Notes: generated by a model from the letters alone, not told the origin. Shown: positions 13,005 through 22,795, counted from the stretch's first letter. The stretch: DNA of 64,000 bases from Podocnemis expansa (GCA_007922195.1 ML681981.1:15695940-15759939); one strand, 5' to 3'. Made by a program: numbers and translations.

Positions 13005-13210
13005 GACGATATGATGGCAGACTAATGCAGTCCCAGACTCCTAGGTTCTAATCCCATTTCTGCTATTGATGAACTGCATAACGCTGGCGCATCATTTAAT
13101 TTTGCTCCATTTTCCCTAATCTATAAAACATGGATAGGACTTGATTAACAAATCTTCACAACATTTGTGTGGTAGGTAATGATCATACAAAGCTTTGGTG
13201 GCTAAAATGC
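13005..13210 (+). mobile_element. MIR-type SINE relic
   Basis: The order ACTCCTAGGTTCTAATCCC, TTTCTGCTATTGATGAACTG, TTTTCCCTAATCTATAAAAC follows the MIR core (gene-internal B box, then the TTTCCCCATCTGTAAAATG block) in sense orientation. It is strongly diverged, as expected for this ancient family. Confidence 0.55.
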
Positions 13211-14028
13211 TTTTATTATTATCTCTTCAGTTTTTTCATCTAATCCTCACAACTTCAAAGACCTAAGACACAGCTACTATTTTTCAAGTTAAGGAGGACT
13301 GAAAGTGATCAGTTTTGTTCCATTATTACATGACATTTTAAGGCACCTCAACTCTTCAAGAATAAAGTGTGCTACCTCCAAAATACACCCTTCTAGTCTA
13401 TGGAATAACAGCCATGTTGCAGCTTGTCTGGAATGCTCTGTTTTTTCTGCAGAATATGAAGATCTACTGAGAATTCATTAGTAAATGTACTATCCAGATA
13501 GTTGTATCCTGAAATGAACTTCAGGGTTTCCACTAAATGAGAAGTGTGTTGTTATAAGTGGAACTTGCCCAAACCAACAAACATTATGAAAGATTAAGGT
13601 GTGTATTATGGAATTACTCCTGATTGTTTTAAAAACAACGTCACTTTAATCTAGATGGAGTGACCAAACTTATTGACCTCTCAGGACTCTCTTCCCTGGT
13701 GGGCAGAGTGCTCTTTCCCAGCACCGCACCACAGGACAGAAGCGCTGAGCTCCCCATCCCAGTCTGGTAGATGGAGAATCAGGGGACTAAGAACAGGGGG
13801 TCCTGCCAGCTGGCTTTTAACTGTAAAAGAGCTACATGCACCACAAGTTGGGCAACCCTGGAATAGAGGAACTTGTGCTAACCATCATCTTTAATGATGG
13901 GCACATTTCCTAGTGACCAATAAACTGGCACACAGCTCCGGGATTGCTTCCCATTACTGCAAACGCAAGTGTTGCAATAGCGAGAAACACAGCAGTTCTT
14001 TCACTGGCATTAACAGACCCCTCTGTTG
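13211..14028. other. No gene seen
   Basis: Bases 13660-13890 are more GC-rich than their surroundings and open in one frame, but without start context, splice sites or domain. I see no repeat I can name. Confidence 0.25.
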
Positions 14029-14036
14029 CTCTAATG

Positions 14037-14208
14037 CAGGGATCTCAAACTCAAATCACCACGAGGGCCGCATGAGCACTAGTATGTTAGCCCAAGAGCT
14101 GCACCACTCTGAAACCTCTTCGTACAACAATACTGCAAATATCGGTAACAACAGTGTTGTCACAGGCTGCAAGAAATAGCTTTAGCGGCCGCGTGTTTGA
14201 GATGCCCG
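14037..14208. mobile_element. Short non-autonomous hAT, 172 bp
   Basis: It starts CAGGGATCTCAAACTC and ends GTTTGAGATGCCCG, imperfect inverted repeats of a known reptile hAT type (consensus CAGGGGTCTCAAAC). Flanks are CTCTAATG (14029-14036) and CTCTCATG (14209-14216), an 8-bp duplication with one mismatch. There is no coding content. Confidence 0.8.
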
Positions 14209-14322
14209 CTCTCATGTCTGCAGGAATGGGTCCCTACAGCAGCTTCCCCAGGACTTGAAATTGCGGGGTGGGGGGTTTAGGGGCAGGTGGGGATGCTCCC
14301 TCTAGCGCCACAACACTCCTGG

Positions 14323-14580
14323 CTAGGGTTACCAGCTGTCAGGCCAAATGAGGACATGTTCTCCTTTCTACCCGCACGTCCTCCGACCGGCAGGCGTTTT
14401 AAAGACACCTGATTTTGTCTGGCTTTTTCCTTCCAGGGGTTAAAGCATGCCGGAACGCCCTATTTTTAGGGGGAAGCATTCCAGAGCCCCCTAAAAACAG
14501 AAGCCTACTCCATGAGTAGCCCATTTTCCCATGGGTCCTCCAATGTCCTCCTTTTTGTACTCCCCTGCCCTGGTACCCGG
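14323..14580. mobile_element. TAGGGTTACCAG-type non-autonomous DNA element, copy A
   Basis: The left end CTAGGGTTACCAG (14323) and right end CCTGGTACCC (about 14570-14578) are imperfect inverted repeats. The internal order (GAGGACATG, GATTTTGTCTGGCTTTTT, GGGGTTAAAGCATG, CCTATTTTTAGGGGGAAGC, CCAATGTCCTCCTTT) is repeated in the copy at 15508-15786. It abuts the CpG island directly. Confidence 0.6.
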
Positions 14581-15120
14581 GAAGCTGCAGGACTCGGCAG
14601 GCTGTTGGGAATTCAGAGGCCGGGCAGGGGACTCCCTGGCTCCCCGCCGGGCAGGGGACTCCCTGGCTCCCCACCGGGCTCCATGTTTAAGCCACGGCTC
14701 GGAGGAGACTGAAGCCGGCTTGCAGCCTGGGACCAGGCATCCCAAGCGCGGCTGGAAGGAGCCCGGCACCCGGCGGCTCCCGGGCCCGGGGCCTCCCCGA
14801 GGCGGCGCGCGTCTTACCGCCTGCCGCTGCCGCTGCCGCTCCGACATGCTGCTGAGGCGACCGGCGCTGCGTCCGCTCCGCTCCGCCGCCGGGGGCACGG
14901 CGGTATAAAGGCGGGGGAGACACGTAGCACTTCCCGGGACCGGCCCCTCCGGCCTCAGCCCTGCCCCGTCTCCACCCCCGCGGGCCCGTCGGGGGCTCTC
15001 CGGGCCCGCCCCGCCCCGCCTCACCGGCTGTCAGGCCGAAGGGGCCACGTCCTCCTCCTCCTCAGCTTCCCCCGCCGCCCCCCGGCATCCTCACCTACAG
15101 GCCTCGCTCCGGCCTTCTAC
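14580..15120 (-). promoter_or_regulatory. CpG island and candidate PAPSS2 promoter
   Basis: This is the most CpG-dense stretch of the window, with many uninterrupted CG steps in an otherwise CpG-poor region. On the minus strand there are Sp1-type boxes (CCCGCCCCGCCCCGCC on the plus strand, about 15004-15020), upstream of the ATG at 14847. TATAAAGG lies at 14904-14911 on the plus strand. Its reverse complement (TTTATA) sits about 57 bases before the ATG and could serve the minus strand, or the box could drive a divergent transcript. Repeats border the island on both sides. Bases 15023-15060 resemble the left end of repeat copy A, so its right edge is uncertain. Confidence 0.6.
14818..14847 (-). 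CDS. PAPSS2: Candidate first coding exon of PAPSS2 (10 codons)
   Basis: On the minus strand an ATG at 14847 opens a 10-codon exon, MSERQRQRQA, that stops at a good splice donor (GCG|GTAAGA, GT at 14817-14816) in phase 0. PAPSS2 makes the sulfate donor PAPS from ATP and sulfate (ATP sulfurylase plus APS kinase). In vertebrates it starts with a very short, lysine/glutamine-rich first coding exon (human MSGIKKQKT) before a long intron. Two points support the assignment: MINPP1 lies about 41 kb upstream on the same strand, as in the vertebrate MINPP1-PAPSS2-ATAD1-PTEN order, and the exon sits in a CpG island. The residues themselves are too few to prove identity. Exon 2 (the APS-kinase start) is not in 1-14817, so intron 1 would exceed 14.8 kb. 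The alternative is another promoter or an island inside a repeat. Confidence 0.5.
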
Positions 15121-15129
15121 TTCCAGGGG

Positions 15130-15786
15130 GCAACAGAAGACTTAGGACATGAATAGCAGGGGGCCAAAGTTAGGGAACTCAAGAGCCACCCAAGTTGATT
15201 ATTAAACCTTCCAGAGCCACCTCATGTAGCGTTACCAGAGGTCAGGCAAGAGGAGGACATGGGGTCCTTTCTACCGTCATGTCCTCGGTCTGGCACACAT
15301 TTTAAAATACATGATTTTGTCTGGCTTTTTACTTACAGCGGTCAAAGTATGTTGGAAAGCCTCATAACACCCTCGCGCAGGGGGAAGCCTTCCCAGGTCA
15401 GCTAAAAACAGAAAAATAGGACATTAAGACCAGGGGGCCAAAGTTACAGAACTCAAGAGCCAGGCAAGTTGATTATTAAATCTTCGAGAGCCGCCCTGAG
15501 GTGTATATAGCGGTACCAGAGGTCAGGCAAAAGGAGGACATGGGGTCCTTTCTACCGCCATGTCCTCTCTCTGGCAGGCATTTTAAAATACATGCTTTTG
15601 TCTAGCTTTTTACCTACGGGAGTTAAAGTATGCAGGGATGCCATGGAATACCTTATTTTTAGGTGAAAGCATTCTAGGGCCCCCTAAAAACAGAAGAATA
15701 TTACATTTTCTCCATGTGTCTTCCAATGTCCTCCTTTCCATACTTCCCTGTCCTCCTTTCCAGGCTTTGGTAGCTGTTAGCCCTAG
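15130..15786. repeat. Tandemly duplicated repeat unit holding TAGGGTTACC-type copies B and C
   Basis: A unit of about 290-300 bp occurs twice. GGGGGCCAAAGTTA, then CTCAAGAGCC, AAGTTGATTATTAAA and TAGCG(G/T)TACCAGAGGTCAGG start near 15159 and again near 15434. The second copy (C, 15508-15786) is complete: TAGCGGTACCAGAGGTCAGG to TAGCTGTTAGCCCTAG. Copy B (15228-15420) breaks off after the TTAAAGTATG-like block. The outer AGAGCCAC..GGGGGCCAAAG sequence belongs to a hAT-like element ending near 16153. Confidence 0.6.
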
Positions 15787-16237
15787 GCGTATAGCCACAT
15801 AAATTTACCTACTCCAAAATTACAAAGTTTAAAATTCATTGCACGCTTTAATTTTTATCATAAATAGAGGACAAATATTGATCCTAATCAGATTCTAATA
15901 ATTATTTAAGGTTACCATGAAAATTAGGCCTATACATTAAAAACTTAGCGGCTGCTCGATGTAGAAGACTGCAGGCTAGTGGAGACTTTTTAAAATCCCA
16001 ACCATGCTGCACTTCTCCCCACCGTCCCAGCCTCCTCCTGAGCTCCTAGTTTGGGGCTGCTTTCCTAAATTGATTTGCTGACATCTTCCAGGAGCCACAG
16101 TTTTTCATTCGAGAGCCACATGCAGCTCCCAAGCTGCAGTTTGGCCGCGCCTGCATTGATACTACATTTTCTCCACGTGTCCTCCTTTTCGTATGTCCCT
16201 GTCCTCCTTTCCATGCTTTGGTATCTGGTAACCCTAG
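15787..16237. mobile_element. hAT-like right end and 3' piece of a further TAGGGTTACC-type copy
   Basis: Bases 16085-16153 (GAGAGCCACATGCAGCTCCC, CAGTTTGGCCGCGCCTG) form a hAT-like right terminus whose left partner is probably the CAGGGGGCCAAAG near 15158 or 15433. No clean 8-bp duplication was found. Bases 16165-16237 are a partial right end (GTGTCCTCCTTTTCGTATG ... CTGGTAACCCTAG) of the same family as copies A-C. Bases 15787-16010 show nothing recognisable. Confidence 0.45.
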
Positions 16238-16636
16238 CAGGCATCCAAAGGCAAACCGCCCTGCCAGTGCCATCAGGCCCTCATGCAAACCAGCCCCAGG
16301 CTTGGCTGGGCTGTGCAGTTCCCGCCCTTCACCCTGTCACCAGCAGGGCCTGATCTGCAGATCTGCTTATTCACCCCACTGCTCCAGTACAGGTGGCACA
16401 ATCAGGCCTTTGGCCACTCCACACCCCTGCGGGGTGGCGGACAGAGCAGGCACGGAACCCTGCAATCACGGGCACGCTAGGCATAGCCCCCAGCGGCTTC
16501 TTGGTGCCGATTCCAGCTAACTCCACAACCAAGCTGCTTTATCTCTCCTGCTCCTGCGTGCTGGCAAGTGTGCAAAAGCACTGAAGAAAGGAGCCTCTGC
16601 CTGTAACCCAGTTTGTTGTGTTTCTGTACTTGTACA
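16238..16636. other. GC-moderate stretch, no gene recognised
   Basis: Several overlapping open frames lie on both strands at 16218-16584. None has a domain, start context or splice pattern that supports a gene. Confidence 0.3.
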
Positions 16637-16787
16637 TTTTGCCGATTTCCAAAGGGGCAGCCATGTTAGTCTAGTAAGATCCCCCATCTTCGAAGCATCT
16701 GACAAAGTGGGCTTTTCTCCCATGAAAGCTCCTGCAAAAAATAAATCTGCTAGTCTTTAAGTGCCACACGACTCCTTGGTTTTTTTA
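16637..16787 (+). mobile_element. Short PLE derivative with 10-bp flanking repeat
   Basis: It begins with the inverted PLE end (TTCCAAAGGGGCAGCCATG, TTAGTCTAG), then switches to sense sequence (GCATCTGACAAAGTGGG, TCTCCCATGAAAGCTC, CTAGTCTTTAAGTGCC). TACTTGTACA lies at both 16627-16636 and 16788-16797. The hammerhead-like core has an intact GAAA but CTGACAA in place of CTGACGA. Confidence 0.8.
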
Positions 16788-16939
16788 TACTTGTACAGCC
16801 AGCTATTTCTGTGGCGAGGGGTATGTTTTTCACACCACTGATCAATGTGCCTATGCTAACCTCATACCAATGTACCTATGCTAACATCAGACTAAGCTTC
16901 AGGCTAAGCAGTCATTTAAGTCTGTTCCTTCTGTGTCAA

Positions 16940-17340
16940 TAGAGCAAGCCCTGATCTACACTATAGATTTAGATTGACATAACTAGGGGAGTAAAAGTGG
17001 AAAAAAGCCTGGAAGCAGTCTAAGAACAGAGGAGAAAACTAACAAGTTACTTGTTTATTCATGGGCAAGAGCCCACTTTGTCTTATGCTCACATAAAGTT
17101 GTTTGTTACTCTTTAAGGTACCAAAGGACTCCCTGGTTGTTTTGCTGACACAGACGAACACTGCTACTCCTCTGGAACTTGTAAGCACTAGGGTTAGGCA
17201 GACCTAAGCCCCTGGCGTCCACATGACTAGGTCACAGAATAATGCTTCCATCAGCCTAGACGCTGCCACCTGGGGAGGTAGAGTCCCTGTCTAGCACTGT
17301 AGGAGGCCTCTGAGCTACAAGGTGTGGATGAGACCCAAGT
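16940..17340. mobile_element. Decayed DNA-transposon pieces and a PLE relic
   Basis: Bases 16950-17000 (CTGATCTACACTATAGATTT) and 17215-17340 (CCTAGACGCTGCCACCTGGG, AGGTAGAGTC) recall one reptile MITE family, split by a PLE 3' relic at about 17060-17185 (GAGCCCACTTTGTCTTATGC, CTCTTTAAGGTACCAAAGGA, TTGCTGACACAGACGAACAC). All parts are strongly diverged. Confidence 0.4.
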
Positions 17341-17857
17341 CAGTGTAGGGAAAAAAAAAACCACCCACACACTTCAGGCTCTTTAAGTAACCTTTGATAT
17401 ACTAAAAATGATGCAATATAAAAACTGAAGATTCAAATCTGAGCTTCCCAAAAGTTCAAACATTTGAATCTACTGGGCCAGTTTGGGCCTCTCTCTAGTT
17501 ATAAGGTCTACCTATACCATTCTGTCTTTTTTGTTTCTATAGCCTTTGTTTAAAAGGGGAGAACTGAGAGCTGGACAGAGAGTCTTTGCAGGGAGGCTAA
17601 AGGAGGGATTCCATGTTCATTGAAAGACTCCTATCAACAGCAACGGATATTGGAACAGACCCCAAATGCCCATGTCTTAGATTAGTTTCATCTTTCACTG
17701 TCAGTAGAGCTCCTATTGACGTATATCTGTGCCTGTATTTGGGGACAGCAATGTTCATTTGATTTCCATTTCCTTGATCAAAAACATTGTCCTCCAAAAG
17801 GGCACAAATCATAGTAGTGGGATCTGCATAATACAAGGTAATAATGGACAACATCAG

Positions 17858-18206
17858 AATATCCAAAGGGGTAGCCATGTTAGTCTAGTTCAGCAAAACA
17901 AACAAGGAGTCTTGTAGCACTTTTAAAGACTAAAATTTATTTATCACATGAGTTTTCCTGGGGGAATTGCCACTTCATCAGATGCTTGAAAATGGAAAAA
18001 AAAGTACAGGAAGGAGAGATAAATGCAGTAAAGCAAGCATAATCACAGAATCAAATAAATAATCTCACCTGATCCTGTGATTACACTTGCTTTACTGCAT
18101 CTATCCCTCCATCCTATACTTTTTTCCCCCATTTTCAACCACCCAACAAAGTGGGATCTCTCCACAAAAGCTCATGCAGTACCTTTTGTATGCCACATCT
18201 ATTCGA
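17858..18206. mobile_element. Palindromic PLE derivative (inverted dimer)
   Basis: The left arm is antisense (CCAAAGGGGTAGCCATG, AAGGAGTCTTGTAGCACTTT, CACATGAGTTTTCC). The right arm is sense and inverted around about 18060 (TTACACTTGCTTTACTGCAT ... AACAAAGTGGGATCTC, CACAAAAGCTCATGC). The arms carry complementary spacer sequence (ATGCAGTAAAGCAAGCATAA against TTGCTTTACTGCAT). Possible diverged flanking repeats are ACATCAGAATAT and ACATCAAAATGT. On the minus strand the left arm keeps both CTGATGA and GAAA, but the stem between them is weak. Confidence 0.75.
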
Positions 18207-19977
18207 CATCAAAATGTCAGGAAATGTTCTAGGAAATCAACGTGTAGAATCCTATTGCTTTTGGTGCTAGTCAGAAAACTGGAATGGGAAATGCAGAGTG
18301 CTTAGCATCTAGTTGTCCACCAACAGCAGTTTCACACAGACCTGTAATTGTATAGAGAGCAGTGTTTCCCAAACTAATTTGGCCACAGAAGACTTTTGGG
18401 CTTGAAATATATTGACAGAACACATATATGCTGGTCCAGGGGGTGGGGGTTTTCACACTGAAAAAACTACCACATGTATTACTCAAGAGTTGATTTAAAA
18501 GAGAGTTAGAAAGAAAAATATTGCTAGCATCGAGAGTTATTCATGGAACACCTATGCACATCGCGCAGAACGCAGTTTTCGGAAACACTGGTCTAGAGAT
18601 CAAAAACAGTTGAGCAACTTTAAAGAATCATTAAACAATTTCTAGTACAACACTGTCCAGTATACCACTACCCTCATTTCAGATTTGCATATCCTGTCAA
18701 TAGAGTTTAAAGGGTGAATGACTTTTCTCCCAAGTAGAAATGGATGAAATAAGAATGATATGGAGAGGGAAGTAGGAAGAATGCTGGATGTGGGGGGGAG
18801 AGGACACACAGAGCCCCTGGCATGGAAAATGAATGGAAAACCCTTACATAGGGAGAAGATGGGCAAAAAGCACAGTGTGCCAGGCAGGGAATAGAATGGG
18901 AAATCCTGTTATAGAAGAGAAGAAGAAAGGGGTCTTCCCCTGAAACCACACCCTCATATGATGGGGAAAGTAAAGGGGAACTTGGCATGGGGAGAGAAAG
19001 GCACGGGGAATACAGACACCCTGGTATGTGGGACTGAGAACAGGTGATTTGCAGGGAGCCTCTGAAACAGGAACATGGGAACGAGGCACATAGTGAGTTT
19101 ATTTAAAAAAAAAAAAAAATGGAGGAATTAAGAGAGCCCTGCTACATGTAATTTGCTTGGGCTATAGAAGCAACAAAGTGTACAGCCCTTTAGTGTGTAT
19201 CATTGACTACAGGGCAACTTCATTCCTGATACAAGTTCAGTGAAGTCCATGCTGTTACATTCAGGATAAATTTGACCATAAGTTTTTCAGGAATCAACAG
19301 ACATTAATATTTCCTGCATTTTTTGGATTAGTTTTCATATTAATTAGCTGACTATAAATTCTGTTCTTGAGCTAAAAACATAATAGAAAAAAAACAATGA
19401 AAAAATGAGTCATGATGTAATGATGATTTTAAAGAATTGCTTCCCCGGTCCAACAATTGTTGAGAAGAGATCCGAGTTTGGGCCGTTTCTCCCTGTGCTA
19501 GAAGTTGATATAAAGCTACTATCATTGATTTTACAATGTGTCTGGTAGCACTCCACAAAAATATTCTGAGCATTACAAATATTTTCCTCAAAAGCATCAC
19601 AGAATCTATATATAAACCTATTCTGTTGTGTTGCCTGGCTGATGCATCACAAGTTAATTTGAATTAGAAGGATGACACAATCACAGAATGCTTTTACTGA
19701 CATGTGGAATGTACCTAGTAGATTTGTTAGCTTGATAGCTCTGCAATTGAACAAAACAAAACTGATCTCCTGGTAGCAAAACCATGTAAAACTTACTGAT
19801 AGAAAATAAAAAAAATTACTAGAGATTAACTCTTTAGTATTCCAATTTTGGATCTTTTGGGCAGTAGCACAAAAGAGGCCTTGTTACAGTCTCAGAAGAG
19901 TTATTTATCCATAGTGATTTCAGTGAGGACTGCTTTCTGAATTAGTGTTCATCCATCAACATGCATAAAAAAATAGA
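18207..19977. other. No gene or clear repeat
   Basis: The stretch includes an AG-rich section at 18720-19090 that opens long frames on the minus strand because of its composition; I see no domain. There is an A-run at 19104-19118. Otherwise nothing. Confidence 0.3.
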
Positions 19978-20060
19978 TCCAAAGGGGTAGCCCTGTTAGT
20001 TTAGTTCAGTAAAACTAACAAAAACAAGGAGCCACAGGACTCCTTGTTTATTTGTTTAAA
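19978..20060. mobile_element. Minimal PLE 3'-end fragment, back to back
   Basis: ATCCAAAGGGGTAGCCCTG, TTAGTTTAGTTCAGTAAAAC and AACAAGGAG (antisense end) run directly into CCACAGGACTCCTTGTTTAT (sense). It is the shortest inverted pair in the window. The A-rich right flank hides any target duplication. Confidence 0.7.
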
Positions 20061-20234
20061 AAAAAAGTTTCCTTTGAAAGAAAACAAATACATTTTATGT
20101 ACCAATATTTACTTAGAACTTCCAAACCTTGCATGTTAGACACAGAAAAAGAAGGAAAATCCTGTCACCACCACCTTTTATTTTGTTTGCTTCCCTATAC
20201 TAGTGAATAAGGCTCAAAGTCTCTTTAAAGCCAG

Positions 20235-20521
20235 TTTCCAAAGGGATAGCCATGTTAGTCTAGTCCAGTAAAAAAAACAACAAGCAGTTGTGTGGCACTT
20301 TAAGACTAACAGATTTATTTTTTGCATGAGCTTTTGTGGGAGAAGATCCCACTTCCTCAGCTGCTTCGAAGATGGGTGAACACCCCCTTGCATTTAGTTT
20401 CATTCCTTTCTGTAAGTTCACCCATCTTCGAAGCAGCTGAGGAAGTGGGATCTTCTCCCACAAAAGCTCATGCAAAAAATAAATCTGTTAGTCTTAAAGT
20501 GCCACACAACTGCTTGTTGTT
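20235..20521. mobile_element. Palindromic PLE derivative, 287 bp, 13-bp target duplication
   Basis: The left arm (20280-20375) and right arm (20420-20512) are near-perfect inverted copies, separated by about 40 bases. The extreme left keeps the full antisense terminus (TTTCCAAAGGGATAGCCATG); the right arm is sense and ends at CTGCTTGTTGTT. TCTTTAAAGCCAG flanks both sides (20222-20234, 20522-20534), so the dimer inserted as one unit. Each arm holds a hammerhead-like core: GCAG, CTGAGGA, GTGGGA/TCCCAC stem, AAAA (GAAA expected), GCTC, ATGC (20433-20473 on the plus strand). Arm identity suggests a young insertion. Confidence 0.92.
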
Positions 20522-20701
20522 TCTTTAAAGCCAGCCTTGAGTCTTTTTACAATCAAAGAATGAGAGCAATGACAGAAGTTATAAGCAATAGAGATGGCCA
20601 AAATTAGAGAGTTTTGGAAAGGAGGATGGCTTCTGTGGCAGTGAAGTACACATAAGTCATTGTCAAAATGAAAGGCAATCATCTGTAAAAACAGATGGAG
20701 C

Positions 20702-21211
20702 CAGGGTTTAAAGTAAGCTGGATCACCCCAGTACGCTATTCTGGGGCCCACTATTTTTTGGGGCTCAGCATTCCAGGGCCCCTAAAAATAGAACATTGAG
20801 CCGGAACGCTCCGTTCCGGGGCCCACCATTTAAAAATAGCAGACCCCAGAACGCAGCGTTCTGGTTCCCACGTTCTCTTTTAGGGGTCTAACCGCCGGGC
20901 CCCTAAAAATAGCAGGCCCCGGAGAGGCATTCCGCCACGTTCTGGCAGGCAGGGCCAGGGGCAGGGGCATTGCTAAGGGGCTCAAGCCCCACCCAAAATC
21001 CTCCCTTTCCACACATTACCCTCAACCTGGGGCCTGCTGCCTCCACCCCAGCTGCACCGCCGCCAGTGAGTGCAGGACGGCCCAGCTCATGCTGGGTGGG
21101 GTTAGGAGCAGCGGGTGGGTTGCTGGCATTGGGGCTAGGAGCTGGGGTCTGAGGGGGGCCCCGGTGATGTGGGAGCGTTCCGGGCCCCCTCAAATTATAC
21201 TTTAACCCCTG
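20702..21211. mobile_element. Non-autonomous hAT, 510 bp, with CTATTTTTAGGG modules
   Basis: The ends are CAGGGTTTAAAGTA and TACTTTAACCCCTG. The flanks GATGGAGC (20694-20701) and GACGGATC (21212-21219) match at 6 of 8 bases. The interior alternates CCCTAAAAATAG and CATTTAAAAATAG with GGCCC and CGTTCCGG blocks, so it can form several hairpins. There is no transposase. Confidence 0.75.
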
Positions 21212-21589
21212 GACGGATCATAATTTGTAATGACATAATCCAACAAACCACACTGCATGTGTTTTCATCTCAGTTTTCCAAAGTTAGATTATCTCAGTTT
21301 TCAGGAATGGTTTTGCAATTATCATGATATCATGTACACATTTTTTTGGTCAGGTGCCCAAATATTTTGGTCAGGATCTTTAATGAAAAAAAGGTTTATG
21401 TTTGATTATTAGTTTTTATCAGATGGAAGAGAAAATCTTGAGTAGCACAGGACATTGCTTAGCCGCTACAAGGGAGAAATGTATAGAGAACAGAATTATC
21501 AGACAGAGATGAACACAGTGTGTTGAGGGAAAAGTAAATACAGTTTTTGTAAAGTGAAATGAAGTCTCAATCTATAAGAGTTCTTTGAG

Positions 21590-22290
21590 GGAGACAACAA
21601 AAATGTGGACAAGGGTAACCCAGCTGATATAGCATACTTGGACTTTCAGAAAGTCTTTGACAAAGTCCCATACCAGAGACTCTTAAGAAAAACAATGAGG
21701 TGGCAAAGTTTTCAGCTGATTCAAAAATTACTCATGATAGTAAAGTTTCCTAAACTGACTATGAAAGACTTAGAAAGGAATCTTATAAAACTGGGTGAGA
21801 AACAAAATGGCCAATGAAATCCAATGCAAATAAAAGCAAAGTAATGCAAATTGGACAACATAATTTCAACTATGCATACAAAGTGGGGGGGTTTAAGTTA
21901 GCTATTACCACTCAAGAAAGATTTTAAGAGTCATTGTGGGTAGTTCTCTGACATCATCTACTCAGTGGGCAGCAACAGTCAAAAAAGGTAATAGAATGTT
22001 AGGAAAGGGATTGCTAAGACAACAGAAAATAGCACAATGCCACAACGTAAATCCATGGTATGACCACACTTTGAATACTGTGTGTAGTTTTGGTCTCCCC
22101 ATCTCAAAAAAGATATTGTAGAATTGGAAAAAGTACAAAGAAGGGTAACAAAAATGATTAGGGATATGGAAGAGCTTCTGTATGAAGAAAGATTTAAAAG
22201 AGAGTGTGGTTTGCGAGCTTGGAATAGAGTCCACTAAGAGGGGTTGTGATAAAGGTCTGTAAAATCATGAATGGTATGAAGAAAGTGCAT
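21590..22290 (+). mobile_element. Old CR1-like LINE relic with internal deletion
   Basis: Bases 21605-21690 encode ADIAYLDFQKVFDKVPYQRL (RT motif A). The frame then jumps to later RT and post-RT text: KLTMKDLERNLIKLGE, then FEYCV.FWSPHLKK and VQRRVTKMIRDMEEL (22060-22190). The GVPQGS and ADD motifs between them are missing, so a central deletion is inferred. Frames are broken. Confidence 0.75.
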
Positions 22291-22542
22291 AGAGAATTGT
22301 TGTAGGAGCTAGATGGTGTCTGAGTGATAAATTAATAGGAGTATCTGTGGGGAATGGCCAGTTGCTGAGTGAAGGAGCTTGTGGCCAGTAGAGGTCATTC
22401 CCGATCTTCTGTCCCTGCCGCCATTTGCAGTGTTGCTCTTTTCCAGCTCTGATCTAGCAAATGAAGTAGCGAGAAAGAGGCCACTTCAATGCAGCTCAGT
22501 GGACTGTGGGGATTGCAAGCCATTGCAGCCTCACAGCCAAAT

Positions 22543-22795
22543 CAGGCCTGTCCTTAGAGTGGGACAGCAGGGCAACCGTCCTACGGCCCATGCTGCTGCC
22601 CCCCTACTGCTGTGCTGCCCCTCAACCCTGCCCGCACCCACCCTGCTGCCTTTGGCAGCAAGCTGAAGGCAAGGGGTGGGTCTAGAGTGCAGAGCCCAGC
22701 CTGTAGGCCAGCCTGCCTTGCCCTCCCCCAGCATGGGAGGAGCGGGGGCCCCCAAAGGCGGATTGCCCCTGATCCCCAATCCAGGGATGGCCCTG
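22543..22795. mobile_element. Non-autonomous hAT, 253 bp, perfect 8-bp target duplication
   Basis: Inverted ends CAGGCCTGTCCTTAG and CCAGGGATGGCCCTG are flanked by AGCCAAAT on both sides (22535-22542, 22796-22803). The interior is GC-rich without coding content, so the overlapping open frames there are compositional. Confidence 0.85.

Noticed and set aside
1..14817. PAPSS2 exon 2 or other APS-kinase exons
   Set aside because: I looked on the minus strand for the conserved YQAHHVSRNKRGQVVG and GLSGAGKTT text and saw none. The intron must extend beyond the window.
14904..14911. TATAAAGG as the core promoter of a plus-strand gene
   Set aside because: No exon with a start codon and donor follows on the plus strand before the repeats at 15130. 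It is kept only as a possible divergent or reversed TATA element.
14491..15024. Single 177-codon minus-strand gene over the CpG island
   Set aside because: The frame is open because of high GC. The downstream part runs into repeat copy A. A short exon ending at the GTAAGA donor explains the region better.
18642..19089. Overlapping minus-strand open frames, serine/proline-rich
   Set aside because: They come from an AG-rich tract, three frames are open at once and no domain is visible.
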